A stretch of 64,000 nt of DNA from a bacterium (GCA_024226335.1 JAAELY010000497.1:1-64000), one strand, 5' to 3'. Positions 8,086 to 18,461 are shown, counted from the first letter of the stretch. The notes: generated by a model from the sequence alone, not told the origin. Made by a program: numbers and translations.

Positions 8086-10292
8086 CCCAGAGCCTCCGGA
8101 ATCGTTCGAGACCATACGTCGTAGGCGTGCGAAAGCACCAGGTCGATACCAGGTTCGATGCGAATGCGATCGCCTCCCGTCGAACCGATGGCCTCTCCGG
8201 GCACACCAATCTCGCGGGCCAGTTGCAGGAGCGCGTCGAGATCGGCTTGCGCACAACTCACCACGACCCGCGAAGCCGATTCACCAAAAAGAAGAGCATC
8301 GGGTCGCATTCCGGCGCCCGGGGGCGCCGCCTGCAAGCCAATTCCCGACTGGAGCGCGCATTCGGCGAGCGCAACGGCCAATCCGCCGTTGGAAACATCG
8401 TGCGCAGAACGCATCAAGCGCAGTCGCGCCGCGCGTTCCAGGAATTCGTAGAGGCGCTTTTCGCGCGCGAGATCGAGCGCCGGCGGCGTGCCTCGCTCCT
8501 GACCGTGCCGCACGGCCAGATATTCCGAAGCCCCCAACTCCTCGAAGGTCTCTCCCAGCAGCACGATCGCGTCGCCTTCGGAAGCGAAACCCGCCTTCAC
8601 CGCGAGCGACGCATCCTCCATCAGCCCGAGCATGCCAATCGTGGGAGTGGGAGGGATCGCCCCCTCGCCCGCAGTCTCGTTGTAAAAGCTGACGTTGCCC
8701 GACACCACGGGCGTATCGAACGCCCGACAGGCGTCACCCAGACCGCGCACGGCCTCGACGAACTGCCACATGGACTCGGGCTTTTCGGGACTGCCGAAGT
8801 TGAGGCAGTTGGTCACCGCGTAGGGTTTCGCACCGGTCACCGCCACATTGCGCGCGGCTTCGGCCACGGCGTGCTGCGCACCAGAATAGGGATCGAGTGA
8901 GCAATAGCGTGGATTGCAATCGGTACTCAGAGCCAGACCGCGGCCGGTCGCCGGCACGCGCACCACGGCGGCATCCCCTCCGGGACGGATCACGGTTGCC
9001 GACTGCAGGATCTGATCGTACTGCTGGTACACCCAGCGGCGCGAGCACAGATTCTCCGAGGCCAGGAGCTGCATCAGCGCCGCGCCCGGATCGGATTCGG
9101 GCTGTAGCGCAGACAGGTCGAGCTTCTGTCGCTCATCCAGGTCTGCGGGACGCGCGTAGGGTCGCTCGTAGACGGGCGCGCTGGCGGCCACCGGGTCGAT
9201 CGGAATATCGGCGACGAGTTCCCGGCGCCAGTGAATCTTCATGCGCCCGTCGCCGGTCACTTTGCCGACGATCGCCGCATCCAGATCCCATTTCTCGAAG
9301 ATCTCGAGCAGCTCACCTTCGCGCCCGGACTCCGCGACCAGTAGCATGCGTTCCTGCGACTCCGACAGAAGCAGCTCGTAGGGCGTCATGCCCTCTTCCC
9401 GCTGAGGAACCAGATCCAGGTCCATCTCGATACCGGTTCCCGCACTCGAAGCCATCTCGAAGCTCGAACAAGTAAGTCCAGCCGCGCCCATGTCCTGGAT
9501 GCCCACGATCGCACCACTGGCCATCGCTTCCAGGCAGGCTTCGAGCAGGAGCTTCTCGCAGAACGGATCTCCCAGCTGCACGGTCGGCCGCATCGACTCG
9601 GTGTCGTCGTCGAACTCGCTGGACGCCAACAAGCTGGCCCCGTGAATGCCATCCCGGCCCGTCTTCGAACCGACGTAGATCACCGGATTGCCCTCGCCGC
9701 TCGCCGTCGCCAGGAAGATCGCATCCTGCTTGACCAACCCGAGGTTCATGGCATTGACCAGGATGTTCGACGCGTAGCCCGGGTGGAACGAAACTTCGCC
9801 ACCGACGGTCGCACAGCCGAAACAGTTGCCGTAGTCGGCGATCCCCGACACCACACCCCGCAGCAGATAACGTTGATGCGGATCGGAAAGCGGCCCGAAG
9901 CGGATCGAGTTCAGGTTCGCAATCGGACGCGCACCCATCGTGAACACATCGCGCAAAATGCCGCCGACGCCCGTCGCTGCACCGCCGTGTGGCTCGATGT
10001 ACGAGGGATGGTTGTGGCTCTCGATCTTGAAGGCGGCCGCCCAACCGTCACCGATATCGACCACACCGGCGTTCTCACCCGGTCCGTGGATCACATGGGG
10101 GCCTTCCGTGGGAAGGGTCAACAGGTATTTCTTGCTGGACTTGTAGGAGCAGTGTTCGGCCCACATCACCGAGAAGACACCGAGTTCGGGATACGTTGGA
10201 ACGCGACCCAGAATCTGCAGGATGTCGTCGTACTCCGCGTCGCTCAGGCCGTGCTCGCGCGCCAGTTGCAGATTGACTTCTGGCTCTGTCAT
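8082..10292 (-). CDS. purL: Phosphoribosylformylglycinamidine synthase subunit PurL
   Basis: 736 residues, the size of the small three-subunit (PurS/Q/L) class. It catalyses ATP-dependent amidation of FGAR to FGAM using ammonia from PurQ. Visible blocks include [66 protein letters not shown], and in the second half [14 protein letters not shown] and [19 protein letters not shown] start; the 5' end overlaps the purQ stop by 4 bases and the 3' end overlaps the purF start by 4, so translational coupling through all three genes is likely. Confidence 0.97.
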   Translation of the reverse strand: MTEPEVNLQLAREHGLSDAEYDDILQILGRVPTYPELGVFSVMWAEHCSYKSSKKYLLTLPTEGPHVIHGPGENAGVVDIGDGWAAAFKIESHNHPSYIEPHGGAATGVGGILRDVFTMGARPIANLNSIRFGPLSDPHQRYLLRGVVSGIADYGNCFGCATVGGEVSFHPGYASNILVNAMNLGLVKQDAIFLATASGEGNPVIYVGSKTGRDGIHGASLLASSEFDDDTESMRPTVQLGDPFCEKLLLEACLEAMASGAIVGIQDMGAAGLTCSSFEMASSAGTGIEMDLDLVPQREEGMTPYELLLSESQERMLLVAESGREGELLEIFEKWDLDAAIVGKVTGDGRMKIHWRRELVADIPIDPVAASAPVYERPYARPADLDERQKLDLSALQPESDPGAALMQLLASENLCSRRWVYQQYDQILQSATVIRPGGDAAVVRVPATGRGLALSTDCNPRYCSLDPYSGAQHAVAEAARNVAVTGAKPYAVTNCLNFGSPEKPESMWQFVEAVRGLGDACRAFDTPVVSGNVSFYNETAGEGAIPPTPTIGMLGLMEDASLAVKAGFASEGDAIVLLGETFEELGASEYLAVRHGQERGTPPALDLAREKRLYEFLERAARLRLMRSAHDVSNGGLAVALAECALQSGIGLQAAPPGAGMRPDALLFGESASRVVVSCAQADLDALLQLAREIGVPGEAIGSTGGDRIRIEPGIDLVLSHAYDVWSRTIPEALG

Positions 10293-10996
10293 GCCGACCC
10301 CGATCGCTTCGAACAGGCGTAGAGGAAGGAGCGCAGGAGCTTCGCACCGTCGGTGCTCCCGAGCAGTGGATCGACCGCGTGCTCCGGATGCGGCATCAGA
10401 CCGAGCACGTTGCCGCGTTCGTTCACGATACCGGCGATCTGATCGACCGTACCGTTCGGATTCTCGTCGACGTAGCGAAACGCCACCCGTGGCGGTCGAT
10501 CGGGGTCGGGCACGTAGGCGCCTTCACCGTGCTTGATCGGGATATCGAGCAGTGTGCCAGACTCCAGCTCCGCCCCCATCCAACCGACCTCGTCCGCACG
10601 CACGATCACGTCCTTGCAGATGAATACACAGTCGCGGTTTCGCACCAGCCCACCGGGCAGTAATCCCGACTCGCACAGGATCTGGAAACCATTGCACGCT
10701 CCGATGACGGGCAGGCCGTCCTCGGCCGCAGCCGCGACGCTCTTCATGATCGGCGAGAAGCGGGCCATCGCACCGGCGCGCAGGTAGTCGCCATACGAGA
10801 AACCGCCGGGTATGGCGACACCGTCGAGCCCCTCGGGCAGGGAAGAATCCTTGTGCCAGAGCATGCTGACGCGCGCGCCGAGGCGATCAAACGCGAACGC
10901 CATGTCGCGATCGTCATTGGATCCGGGAAACACGACCACCCCGACGTGGGGAGGGCGGGCGCCCGGATCGAACCGTGGCGAAGCCGTGTTGCTCAC
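10289..10996 (-). CDS. purQ: Phosphoribosylformylglycinamidine synthase subunit PurQ (glutaminase)
   Basis: 235 residues, class I glutamine amidotransferase. [17 protein letters not shown] opens the domain; the nucleophile cysteine lies in [19 protein letters not shown] and the catalytic His/Glu in [12 protein letters not shown]. It supplies ammonia to PurL. It is the first gene of purQ-purL-purF, but the third subunit gene, purS, lies about 860 bases upstream with an oppositely oriented gene in between. A candidate promoter lies at 11115-11144. Confidence 0.96.
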   Translation of the reverse strand: MSNTASPRFDPGARPPHVGVVVFPGSNDDRDMAFAFDRLGARVSMLWHKDSSLPEGLDGVAIPGGFSYGDYLRAGAMARFSPIMKSVAAAAEDGLPVIGACNGFQILCESGLLPGGLVRNRDCVFICKDVIVRADEVGWMGAELESGTLLDIPIKHGEGAYVPDPDRPPRVAFRYVDENPNGTVDQIAGIVNERGNVLGLMPHPEHAVDPLLGSTDGAKLLRSFLYACSKRSGSA

Positions 10997-11114
10997 GTAT
11001 CTCTCGAAAACGGGGGGCAGTGGGATTCCGGCCAGCTCGCCTCGGCGCTCCTGCCGCTGCGCTCTGCCGTCAGGGATCAGTCCTGGGGAGCCCCCTCAAC
11101 CCCAGATGGGCGGG

Positions 11115-11144
11115 AGTGTGCCAATCGGTCCCCACCCGTGTCAA
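11115..11144 (-). promoter_or_regulatory. Candidate promoter for purQ-purL-purF
   Basis: On the minus strand a consensus -35 TTGACA (11144-11139) is followed after 18 bases by CACACT (11120-11115), a poor -10. The resulting leader would be roughly 110 bases and contains a CTGGGG/CCCCAG stem (11083-11088 with 11100-11105). The perfect -35 is the main support. It would explain how purQLF is expressed despite its separation from purS. Confidence 0.33.
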
Positions 11145-11196
11145 CGAGGGCCCACTCGGGAGGCCTGTTTCGGGTCCTTCAGACAGGGCTGCCACC

Positions 11197-11236
11197 GCAA
11201 CAGGCTGCTAGCCTCGCGGCAACTGGCTGCTAGCCT
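11197..11236. repeat. Two 18-bp direct repeats, 22-bp period, just upstream of a small plus-strand gene
   Basis: GCAACAGGCTGCTAGCCT (11197-11214) and GCAACTGGCTGCTAGCCT (11219-11236) differ at one base. Each contains the small dyad AGGCT/AGCCT or its variant around GCTAGC. The second copy ends 6 bases before the ATG at 11243. Spacing of two helical turns would suit tandem operator sites, but a chance duplication cannot be excluded. Confidence 0.5.
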
Positions 11237-11242
11237 GAGTGA

Positions 11243-11719
11243 ATGGAGCTGGAATACGACGAGGTCGTGCGACACCTGCGGGCGGCGCTGGTAGAGACGA
11301 CGCGCAACACGCGCGGTTTTTCCGTGCGCGCGAGAGGCCGGCCCGAGCTGCTCAGCCCCCAGGCGTGGTTGGAACTGGCGCAGATCGAAGCACTGCTAGC
11401 CCATCAGCTCGAACAGACCGTCCAGAGGGAGCTGAAGGAGAACGCCTGGAGCCCCCTGCGACAGATGCAGGCGCTTTTCGGTGGCCTGTTCGACGGCGTG
11501 ATCGGCGAGCAATCGCTGGTCACCCGTGTCGCGGCCGCGGCGGCCCGGCATCCAGTCGATCAGTGGCGGGCGGGAAACCCGCAGCTCGAACAGAGCCTCT
11601 GGCAGCTGTTCAGCAACCGCACGCACTATCTGGCAAACACCACTGCGCTGGCCCTGAACGAGCGCGCGCCCTACCCGCCCATCGTCTGGAACCCCGGCCG
11701 GCGTTCCTTCAGCTCGTAG
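11243..11719 (+). CDS. Hypothetical protein, 158 residues, unrecognised
   Basis: I do not recognise this family. The sequence is mostly helical and cysteine-free, with no signal peptide or membrane segment, so a soluble cytoplasmic protein is expected. Noticeable blocks are LSPQAWLELAQIEALLAHQLEQ, QMQALFGGLFDGVIGEQSL and SLWQLFSNRTHYLANT. The C-terminus PYPPIVWNPGRRSFSS is proline-rich. The start is ATG 11243; the ribosome-binding site is weak (GAGTGA). It lies in the gap between purS and purQ, on the opposite strand. No minus-strand frame in the gap looks better, and third-position GC is like that of neighbouring genes, so it is probably real. Confidence 0.6.
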   Translation: MELEYDEVVRHLRAALVETTRNTRGFSVRARGRPELLSPQAWLELAQIEALLAHQLEQTVQRELKENAWSPLRQMQALFGGLFDGVIGEQSLVTRVAAAAARHPVDQWRAGNPQLEQSLWQLFSNRTHYLANTTALALNERAPYPPIVWNPGRRSFSS

Positions 11720-11856
11720 CGTCCGAGCGCCTGCGGAACGTGCGATCCCGAGGTGTGGCCGCAATCAGGCCGTCCAGGTCCTGGGCATGGATCAGATCGA
11801 CGAAATCAGTCGCGACTTGTCTGGAAGTTCGCACGTCTTGCCGCCTGACGAGTGCG

Positions 11857-12096
11857 CTAATCGACCTCGATCTCGTACTGCTCGATGACCGGATTCGCGA
11901 GAATCTTGTCGCATAACTCGGTAGCCAACGCCCTCGCCTTTTCCGGCGTGGCGGAATCGACGTCGAGTTCGATCAGCTTTCCCGTGCGAATCTCCGCAAC
12001 CTGGTCGTAACCCAGGTCGCGCACGGTCTTTTGGATCGCGCGGCCTTCCGCATCGAGTACACCGGGCTTCAACTTCACCGATACCTTGACCCTCAC
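11857..12096 (-). CDS. purS: Phosphoribosylformylglycinamidine synthase subunit PurS
   Basis: 79 residues from GTG 12096, which overlaps the purB stop as GTGA; the longer open frame upstream is purB antisense and is not used. The sequence (M/V)RVKVSVKLKPGVLDAEG, QKTVRDLGYDQVAEIRTGK and ENPVIEQYEIEV-like ending NPVIEQYEIEVD match PurS, the small dimeric subunit that bridges PurQ and PurL in the three-subunit FGAM synthase. It is placed after purB rather than directly before purQ, with the 158-residue plus-strand gene between. Confidence 0.94.
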   Translation of the reverse strand: MRVKVSVKLKPGVLDAEGRAIQKTVRDLGYDQVAEIRTGKLIELDVDSATPEKARALATELCDKILANPVIEQYEIEVD

Positions 12097-13409
12097 GCGT
12101 CGCCTCCCTGGCCGGCTTGCGCCAGCACTCGCTCGAAAATCGCATCCACGTTTCGCAACTGGCGGTCCAGGTCGAAGCACTCCTCGAGTTCCTCAGCCGC
12201 CAGCGCTTTGGTCACTTTCTCGTCCGCCATCAGACGATCGTATAGATGGCCGCCCTCGTCCCAGGTCGACATCGCGTGCGCCTGGACCAGGCGGTACGCC
12301 TCCTGACGTGAGATACCGTGGCGAGCCAGAGCCAGCAGGACGGATCCGGAGAAGATCAACCCGCGCGCCGAATCCATGTTCTGACGCATGCGTTCGGGAA
12401 AGACCTTCAAGCTTCCCGTGAGATCGGCGGCACGTTGCAACATGAAGTGAACGGCCAGCGTCGCGTCGGGACAGATGATGCGCTCGACCGAACTATTGGA
12501 GATGTCCCGCTCATGCCAGAGCACGGAATTCTCCAGAGCCGAAGAGGCGTAGCCACGCACGACCCGAGCGAGTCCGGTGAGCGTTTCGAAACGCCACGGA
12601 TTGCGCTTGTGCGGCATGGCCGAACTGCCCTTCTGCTCGGTGCCGAAGAATTCCTGGACTTCGCCGACGTCGCTGCGCGCCAGATGGCGAACCTCGACGG
12701 CGAGCGCCTCCATGCAGGTCGCCATCTGCGCCAGTGCGCACATCGCTTCGCTGTGCCGATCTCGCGACACGATCTGTGTCGAGATCGATGCCGCGGTCAT
12801 GCCGAGTTTCTCCAGCACCTCGGTCTCGATCTCGGGATCGAGGTGGGCGAAGGTGCCGACGGCGCCCGATAGCTTGCCAACGGCGATCTGATCGCGGGCG
12901 CGCTTCAGGCGTTCGCGACATCGCACCGCTTCATCGAAAGCCTTGAGCAGCTTGAGTCCGAAGGTCGTGGGCTCTGCGAAGATTCCATGTGTGCGGCCCA
13001 CGCAGGCCGTCTTGCGGTGTTCGAGCGCGCGTTCTCGCAGCGCGCCGACGAAACGATCGCATTCGCTCAGGATCAGATCGAACGCATCCCGCATCTGCAA
13101 CGCGAGGCACGTATCGAGCACGTCCGACGAAGTCAGGCCCAGATGCACATAACGTGAAGCCGGCCCCACGACTTCGGCCAGTGCGTCCAGATAGGCGTTC
13201 ACATCGTGATGCACCTTCGCTTCGATTTCGGCGACTCGTTCGGGATCGACCTTTGCCCGGGCTTCGATCGTCTCAAAGGCCTCGCGGGGAATCTCGCCGC
13301 GCGCACTCAACGCCCGGCAGACCTCTACTTCGATGCGACTCCAGAGCTCATAGCGATGATCGTCAGACCAGATCGCGAGCATCTCGGGGCGGCTGTAGCG
13401 GGGGATCAA
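12093..13409 (-). CDS. purB: Adenylosuccinate lyase
   Basis: 438 residues of the fumarase/aspartase superfamily. The signature GSSAMPHKRNPW is exact, and catalytic-region blocks VHLGLTSSDVLDT and GRTHGIFAEPTTFG are present. It cleaves SAICAR and adenylosuccinate, steps in IMP and AMP synthesis. It starts with ATG at 13409, 24 bases after cdsA, and is translationally coupled to purS. Confidence 0.97.
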   Translation of the reverse strand: MIPRYSRPEMLAIWSDDHRYELWSRIEVEVCRALSARGEIPREAFETIEARAKVDPERVAEIEAKVHHDVNAYLDALAEVVGPASRYVHLGLTSSDVLDTCLALQMRDAFDLILSECDRFVGALRERALEHRKTACVGRTHGIFAEPTTFGLKLLKAFDEAVRCRERLKRARDQIAVGKLSGAVGTFAHLDPEIETEVLEKLGMTAASISTQIVSRDRHSEAMCALAQMATCMEALAVEVRHLARSDVGEVQEFFGTEQKGSSAMPHKRNPWRFETLTGLARVVRGYASSALENSVLWHERDISNSSVERIICPDATLAVHFMLQRAADLTGSLKVFPERMRQNMDSARGLIFSGSVLLALARHGISRQEAYRLVQAHAMSTWDEGGHLYDRLMADEKVTKALAAEELEECFDLDRQLRNVDAIFERVLAQAGQGGDA

Positions 13410-13432
13410 GATGTTCTCCTCGTTCGACTGGG

Positions 13433-14434
13433 CTAGAGGGCCGGATACAAAGAGTAGTAGTAACCGAGCAACAGGTAATACATGACGGGAATTGCGACCA
13501 AAGCGGAGTCGATCCGGTCCAGGACACCGCCGACGCCGGGCAACAGACCACCGGCATCCTTGAGGTCTGCGTCTCGTTTGAGCACGGACTCGACCAGGTC
13601 GCCGATGATCGAAACAGCCGCAATCGCGACACCGAAGAGCCCGGCCGCGATATAGCTGAAGTCCGCGGCCAGAGCTTCGTCGATGAAGGTATCGAAAATG
13701 AACTTACAGGCGAGGCCCGCGGCGACGCCACCGAGGAGGATTCCGCCGATCGCCCCCTCGATCGTCTTGTTCGGGCTGATCTCCGGCGCCAGTTTGTGAC
13801 GACCGAACTTGCGACCCACGAAGTAGGCCGCCGTGTCCGAACCGACCGCCGCCGTCAGACAGAAGACCATGAAAAAGAAGCCGATGCGCGGGTCGAACTC
13901 CAGACCCGAACGCAGGGAGAGATCGTCGGCAATGAAGCGCACCGAGACGGCATACGAAAGCAACCAGCCCACGTAGAACACGCCAAAGAACGTGGCCGAA
14001 ACACTCGCAATCGCCTCGTGGACCTCGGCCTTGGTCAGCTGCATGATCATGACCGTCAGAAAGATCGCGGTCATGAAGCTGATGGCCATGAACTCGTTGC
14101 CGAAGTAGACGATCACCGGCAACGCGGCCGCCGAGATCAGGCCAGGCAGGCGGTGCGGAGTCGCCCCCTTCGCACTGATGAAGCCGTAGAACTCGTTGAT
14201 GCCCAGTACCGAGAAGGCGATGACGACGGCAAGGTAAGGCAGTCCGCCCGTGTAGCAGACCCAGAGCACCGGAGGAATCAGCATGATCGCCGTGAAGATC
14301 CGCTTCGTTAGATTGCTGGGGCTCCAGCGCGGCTTCTCCGCCTCGAGTTGGGTCGGGGGAAGCGGGTGGGGAGCCGATTCGGCGTAGGAACGACCGATCG
14401 GAGGATCGCTGGACTGATGATCAGCGTTATCCAA
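13433..14434 (-). CDS. cdsA: Phosphatidate cytidylyltransferase
   Basis: 333 residues; makes CDP-diacylglycerol from CTP and phosphatidate at the inner membrane. A polar, proline-rich N-terminus of about 45 residues precedes seven or eight hydrophobic helices. The family signature at the C-terminus reads SVLKRDADLKDAGGLLPG then VGGVLDRIDS. The usual histidine of the P-G-H-G-G motif is valine here, although the S..KR....KD and DR..S parts are intact. It sits between dut (6-base gap) and purB, in the minus-strand operon M16-dut-cdsA-purB-purS. Confidence 0.93.
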   Translation of the reverse strand: MDNADHQSSDPPIGRSYAESAPHPLPPTQLEAEKPRWSPSNLTKRIFTAIMLIPPVLWVCYTGGLPYLAVVIAFSVLGINEFYGFISAKGATPHRLPGLISAAALPVIVYFGNEFMAISFMTAIFLTVMIMQLTKAEVHEAIASVSATFFGVFYVGWLLSYAVSVRFIADDLSLRSGLEFDPRIGFFFMVFCLTAAVGSDTAAYFVGRKFGRHKLAPEISPNKTIEGAIGGILLGGVAAGLACKFIFDTFIDEALAADFSYIAAGLFGVAIAAVSIIGDLVESVLKRDADLKDAGGLLPGVGGVLDRIDSALVAIPVMYYLLLGYYYSLYPAL

Positions 14435-14440
14435 GACGAG

Positions 14441-14905
14441 CTATCTCCCCGTGTGCCCGAAGCCCCCGTCGCCGCGCTGGGTGTCGCCGAGGTCCTCCAC
14501 GGCGTCAACTTCCACCCACTCCGGCCGCACTACTGGAGCAACGACGAGCTGAGCGATGCGATCTCCTCGACGGAGCACGAAATCCCTCTCCCCGAAGTTC
14601 TGCAAGATTACACTGATCTCGCCCCGATAGTCCGAATCGATCGTCCCGGGTGCGTTGAGCATGCTGACGCCGTGCTTCGAGGCCAGGCCGCTACGGGGCC
14701 GCACCTGAGCCTCAAAGCCCTCGGGAAGCGCGATCGCGATGCCCGAGGGGACCGTCGCCCGTTGCCCGGGTGCCAGAGTCTGTTCGCCCGGGATCGCGGC
14801 GCGCAGGTCCGCGCCCGCGCTGCCGGACGTGGCCAGCTCCGGAAGAGCCAGATCCTTGTCCTCGAGCCCTCTGACGCGCGCGATGCGTATGGGAACGGCG
14901 GTCAT
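14441..14905 (-). CDS. dut: dUTP diphosphatase (trimeric dUTPase)
   Basis: 154 residues with all five dUTPase motifs: [49 protein letters not shown] and the glycine-rich tail [11 protein letters not shown]. It hydrolyses dUTP to dUMP, keeping uracil out of DNA and feeding dTMP synthesis. The start overlaps the M16 peptidase stop by 4 bases. Confidence 0.96.
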   Translation of the reverse strand: MTAVPIRIARVRGLEDKDLALPELATSGSAGADLRAAIPGEQTLAPGQRATVPSGIAIALPEGFEAQVRPRSGLASKHGVSMLNAPGTIDSDYRGEISVILQNFGERDFVLRRGDRIAQLVVAPVVRPEWVEVDAVEDLGDTQRGDGGFGHTGR

Positions 14906-16185
14906 GACGGCAACTCATAGCCCAGAGGCGAAAATCGCGTCGCGGATAACGGCCCGATCGCGGCCACCGCCAGCGGCTCGGAAAAAAGCTCTGCCGCCAT
15001 GGCTCGGACCTGCTCGAGGTCGACGCTTTCGATCTGCTGAAGGTCGTGTTCGAGTTCCAGATTCGTCTCCCCGTAGAGCACCTGCTCCGCCAGATAGCTC
15101 ATGCGAGCGCTAGTGGACTCGTGCCCCAGCAGTACGCTGCCCCGCAAGTGCTGCTTGGCTGCTTCGAGTTCTTCACGCGTGAGATCGCCATCGCGCACCG
15201 TCGCCAGCACCTGCCCGATCACTTCGAGCGCTTCGTCGAGCTGCCTGGGGGCAACGGCTACGTCTACATTGAAGCTCCCAGCGTCGGTATAGCTGATCAG
15301 CGAGGAAAAAACTGAGTACGCGAGCCCGCGCCGATCTCTCACCTCGCGGAACAGCCGGGATGAATAGCCGTCGCCGACGATGACCGAAAGCAATTCGGCG
15401 GCCGCCCAGCGCGGGTCGCGACCGGAGATGCCGCGCGCCGACAGGCAGATGTGTACCTGTTCGAGTTCGCGTTCGATCACGCGACTGCTGACCCCGGGCG
15501 CGGGGTTGCTGCTCCGCGGCATCGTCTCACCGGTCGGCACCGCGTCGAGTCGCGAACGAACCAGTTCGACCAGCGCGTCGTGATCGAGCTTTCCGGCGGC
15601 GGCCACGACCATCTCCTGGGCGACCAGGTGCTTTCGGTAGTGGCTGCGAATCTCCGCCAGGTCGAGTCGCGCGACCGCGTTCACGGAGCCGACGATCGGC
15701 AAAGCCAGCGGGTGATCTCCGAAATAGGCGTCGTCGATCAACTCACCGACCTGATCCTCGGGCGAGTCCTCGACGGATCGGATCTCCGAGAGAATCACCC
15801 TGCGCTCGCGCTCGACTTCCGACTCGATGCCCTCAGGCAGCCCGTCTGTGGCCAACTCGGCCATGAACGAGATCGCACGTGGCAACTGCTCGGCGAGCAC
15901 ACGCGCGTGCAGGCAGATCGTCTCTTTGCTGGTGTAGGCGTTGCTCGCACCGCCGAGAGCATCGATCTCGCGATTGATCTCGTCGGCGGTGCGTGTCGGC
16001 GTACCCTTGAACACCAGGTGCTCGATGAAGTGCGAGATACCGTTGTTCTCGCGTGTCTCGAAGCGTGAGCCTGTCGGGAAGTAGAGCCCGAAGGAAACGG
16101 ACTCTACTCCCGTCATTGACTCACTGACGACGATCGCGCCGGACTCCAGATCCGTCCGTTTCGGACCCACCTCGGTCCTCCGCAC
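14902..16185 (-). CDS. M16-family zinc peptidase (processing-peptidase-like)
   Basis: 427 residues, one M16 unit pair. The inverted zinc motif HFIEH lies in [16 protein letters not shown] (about 51-55), with downstream ERRVILSEI supplying the third ligand glutamate. [20 protein letters not shown] and, in the second half, [20 protein letters not shown] complete the typical pattern. No signal peptide is visible, so it is probably cytoplasmic. Bacterial homologues are frequently encoded between pnp and dut, as here. The physiological substrate is unknown. Confidence 0.92.
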   Translation of the reverse strand: MRRTEVGPKRTDLESGAIVVSESMTGVESVSFGLYFPTGSRFETRENNGISHFIEHLVFKGTPTRTADEINREIDALGGASNAYTSKETICLHARVLAEQLPRAISFMAELATDGLPEGIESEVERERRVILSEIRSVEDSPEDQVGELIDDAYFGDHPLALPIVGSVNAVARLDLAEIRSHYRKHLVAQEMVVAAAGKLDHDALVELVRSRLDAVPTGETMPRSSNPAPGVSSRVIERELEQVHICLSARGISGRDPRWAAAELLSVIVGDGYSSRLFREVRDRRGLAYSVFSSLISYTDAGSFNVDVAVAPRQLDEALEVIGQVLATVRDGDLTREELEAAKQHLRGSVLLGHESTSARMSYLAEQVLYGETNLELEHDLQQIESVDLEQVRAMAAELFSEPLAVAAIGPLSATRFSPLGYELPS

Positions 16186-16215
16186 TGGTGTTGTTTCGCT
16201 CAGTAGCGACCGAAC

Positions 16216-18393
16216 TCAGTCCTTTGCCTTTTCAAGCTCTTCTTCCAACGCGGCTCGACGGGACAGGCGGATCTTTCCGCTCGGGTCCACGTCGATGCAC
16301 TTGACCATGACCTCGTCACCTTCGACGCAGATGTCTTCCACCTTCGCGACACGGTGATCGGCCAGCTCGGAAATATGCAGCAAGCCGTCGGTGCCCGGGA
16401 AGATCTCGACGAAAGCCCCGAAATCGGTCACCCGCTTCACCTTGCCGACATAGAGCTTTCCGACATCGGCTTCCTGAGTGATCTCTTCGACCATACCCTG
16501 GCAAGCAGAAAGTGCCGTGGAGTTTGGCGCGAAGATCGTGCAACGACCGGAGTCGTCGACATCGACTTTGGCGCCTGTGGTCTCCTGGATGCCGCGGATC
16601 ACCTTGCCACCCGGTCCGATCAGATCTCGGATTCGGTCCGGCTTGATCCAGAGCACGCTCATGCGCGGTGCGTTCTCCGAAAGCTCCTCGCGCGCCTTGA
16701 AACCGGGCAATTCCTGGGCGGTCTCCTCGGCCATGCGCTTCAGGATGTGCAGTCGTCCCACACGCGCCTGCTCGAGTGCCGTTTCCAGGACGGCCCAGTC
16801 CAGACCCTCGATCTTGAGGTCCATCTGGATGGCCGTGACGCCTTCGGTGGTACCCGCCACCTTGAAGTCCATGTCCCCCAGGTGGTCCTCGTCGCCGAGG
16901 ATATCGGACAGCACCGCATTGCGCGTACCGTCGGTGATCAGACCCATCGCGATGCCCGCGCAGGGTGCCTTGATCGGCACGCCCGCTTCCATCAACGCGA
17001 GCGTCGCGCCGCAGATCGACGCCATCGACGAAGAGCCGTTGGACTCGGTAATTTCAGAGACCAGTCGGATCGTGAAGGGCGCGTCTTCGGGCTCGGGCAT
17101 GATCGCCTTGACCGCGCGCTGTGCAAGTGCACCGTGGCCCTGTTCGCGCCGATTCGGTGCGCGCAAGGGCCGCACTTCACCGACACTGAACGGCAGGAAG
17201 TTGTAGTGCAGGTAGAAGCCCCGGTAGTGGGTATCGACCAGACCTTCGATCATCTGTTCGTCCCTCGATCCACCGAGGGTGACGGTAACGTAGGCCTGCG
17301 TTTCACCGCGTGTGAACAGTGACGTGCCGTGGGGTCCGGGGAAGACCGAGACCTCGCAGGCAATCGGCCGGATGTCAGTCGTCGAGCGCCCGTCGATGCG
17401 GGGCTCGCCACTCAGAATGGCCTCGCGCATCGCCGAACCGCGCAGGTCGTGAAGAATGTTCTTCACGTTCGAAGAGAGCTTGCGCCCCTTGCTGGACGCA
17501 TCTTCGAACTCGGCAAGCGTGCTGGCCTGAAGGGGAGCGTTGCGGTACTCGGTGACGAACTTCTCCGTTACCTCTGCGTCGATCTCGTCGAACGCCGCGT
17601 AGCGGGCCTTCTTCTCGCGAATCTGTGAAGCTTCCTTGATGCGATCCTGGGCGATGTCGCTGATCTTCGCGATCAGCGCTTCGTCCTTTTCGGGAGCCGG
17701 ATACTCGCGCTTGGTCTTGCCGGCCTTCTTGACCAGCTCCTGCTGCATCTCGATCACGATCTTGATCTGCTCGTGACCGAAGCGCAGTGCTTCGAGCAGG
17801 TCGGCTTCGGGTACCACGGAGGCCCCGCCTTCGACCATGACCAGCGCATCGTCGCTACCGGCGACGATGATATTGATATCGGCCGCAGCCGTTTCTTCGT
17901 GTGTGCCGTTCACGATCAGCTTTCCGTCGACGCGCAATACGCGCACCGCGGCAATCGGAGCGGGGAACGGGATGCTCGAAAGGCTCACTGCGGCCGATGC
18001 GCCGACGAAGCCGAGGACGTCGGCCTCGAACTCAGGATCGGCAGAGATCACCTGACAGGTGACCTGTGTCTCGTCGCGGTAGCCATCCGGGAATAGGGGT
18101 CGCAGCGCGCGGTCGATGAAGCGGGAGGTGAGCACCTCCTTCTCCGTCATGCCTCGCTCGCGCTTGAAGAAGCCTCCGGGAATCCTGCCCGCGGAGTAGA
18201 TCTTCTCCAGGAAATCGACGGTCAGCGGGAAGAAGTCGATTCCTTCTCGCGGTTTCGCCGAGTTGACGGTGACCATGACCGCGGCCTTGCCGCATCTGAC
18301 GATCACCGAACCGTTGCTTTGCTTGGCGATACGACCTGTTTCGATCGAGATCGTCTTGCCGTCTACTGTACACTGAACTGTTTCAATTGCCAT
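16216..18393 (-). CDS. pnp: Polynucleotide phosphorylase
   Basis: 725 residues; phosphorolytic 3'-5' exoribonuclease and RNA-degradation hub. Two RNase PH-like halves are separated by a helical linker; FFPLTVDFLEKIYSAGRIPGG-type and TSLFTRGETQAYVTVTLG blocks are visible. A KH domain follows (IGPGGKVIRGIQETTGAKVD, about 556-575), then an S1 domain (GKVKRVTDFGAFVEIFPGTD). The start ATG 18393 has AGGAG seven bases upstream. It follows rpsO; a long hairpin in the 213-base gap (18462-18544) may be an RNase III processing site of the kind used in PNPase autoregulation. Confidence 0.98.
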   Translation of the reverse strand: MAIETVQCTVDGKTISIETGRIAKQSNGSVIVRCGKAAVMVTVNSAKPREGIDFFPLTVDFLEKIYSAGRIPGGFFKRERGMTEKEVLTSRFIDRALRPLFPDGYRDETQVTCQVISADPEFEADVLGFVGASAAVSLSSIPFPAPIAAVRVLRVDGKLIVNGTHEETAAADINIIVAGSDDALVMVEGGASVVPEADLLEALRFGHEQIKIVIEMQQELVKKAGKTKREYPAPEKDEALIAKISDIAQDRIKEASQIREKKARYAAFDEIDAEVTEKFVTEYRNAPLQASTLAEFEDASSKGRKLSSNVKNILHDLRGSAMREAILSGEPRIDGRSTTDIRPIACEVSVFPGPHGTSLFTRGETQAYVTVTLGGSRDEQMIEGLVDTHYRGFYLHYNFLPFSVGEVRPLRAPNRREQGHGALAQRAVKAIMPEPEDAPFTIRLVSEITESNGSSSMASICGATLALMEAGVPIKAPCAGIAMGLITDGTRNAVLSDILGDEDHLGDMDFKVAGTTEGVTAIQMDLKIEGLDWAVLETALEQARVGRLHILKRMAEETAQELPGFKAREELSENAPRMSVLWIKPDRIRDLIGPGGKVIRGIQETTGAKVDVDDSGRCTIFAPNSTALSACQGMVEEITQEADVGKLYVGKVKRVTDFGAFVEIFPGTDGLLHISELADHRVAKVEDICVEGDEVMVKCIDVDPSGKIRLSRRAALEEELEKAKD

Positions 18394-18461
18394 TCACTCA
18401 CTCCTCGTCATCGCTTGCGGTACACGATCGGTGCCCGCAGCATAAATGCGATTATTCGGTA

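Noticed and set aside
12989-14311. 440-codon plus-strand frame over purB and cdsA
   Set aside because: It is antisense to two well-supported genes and crosses their boundary. Composition is extreme (Arg/His/Asp).
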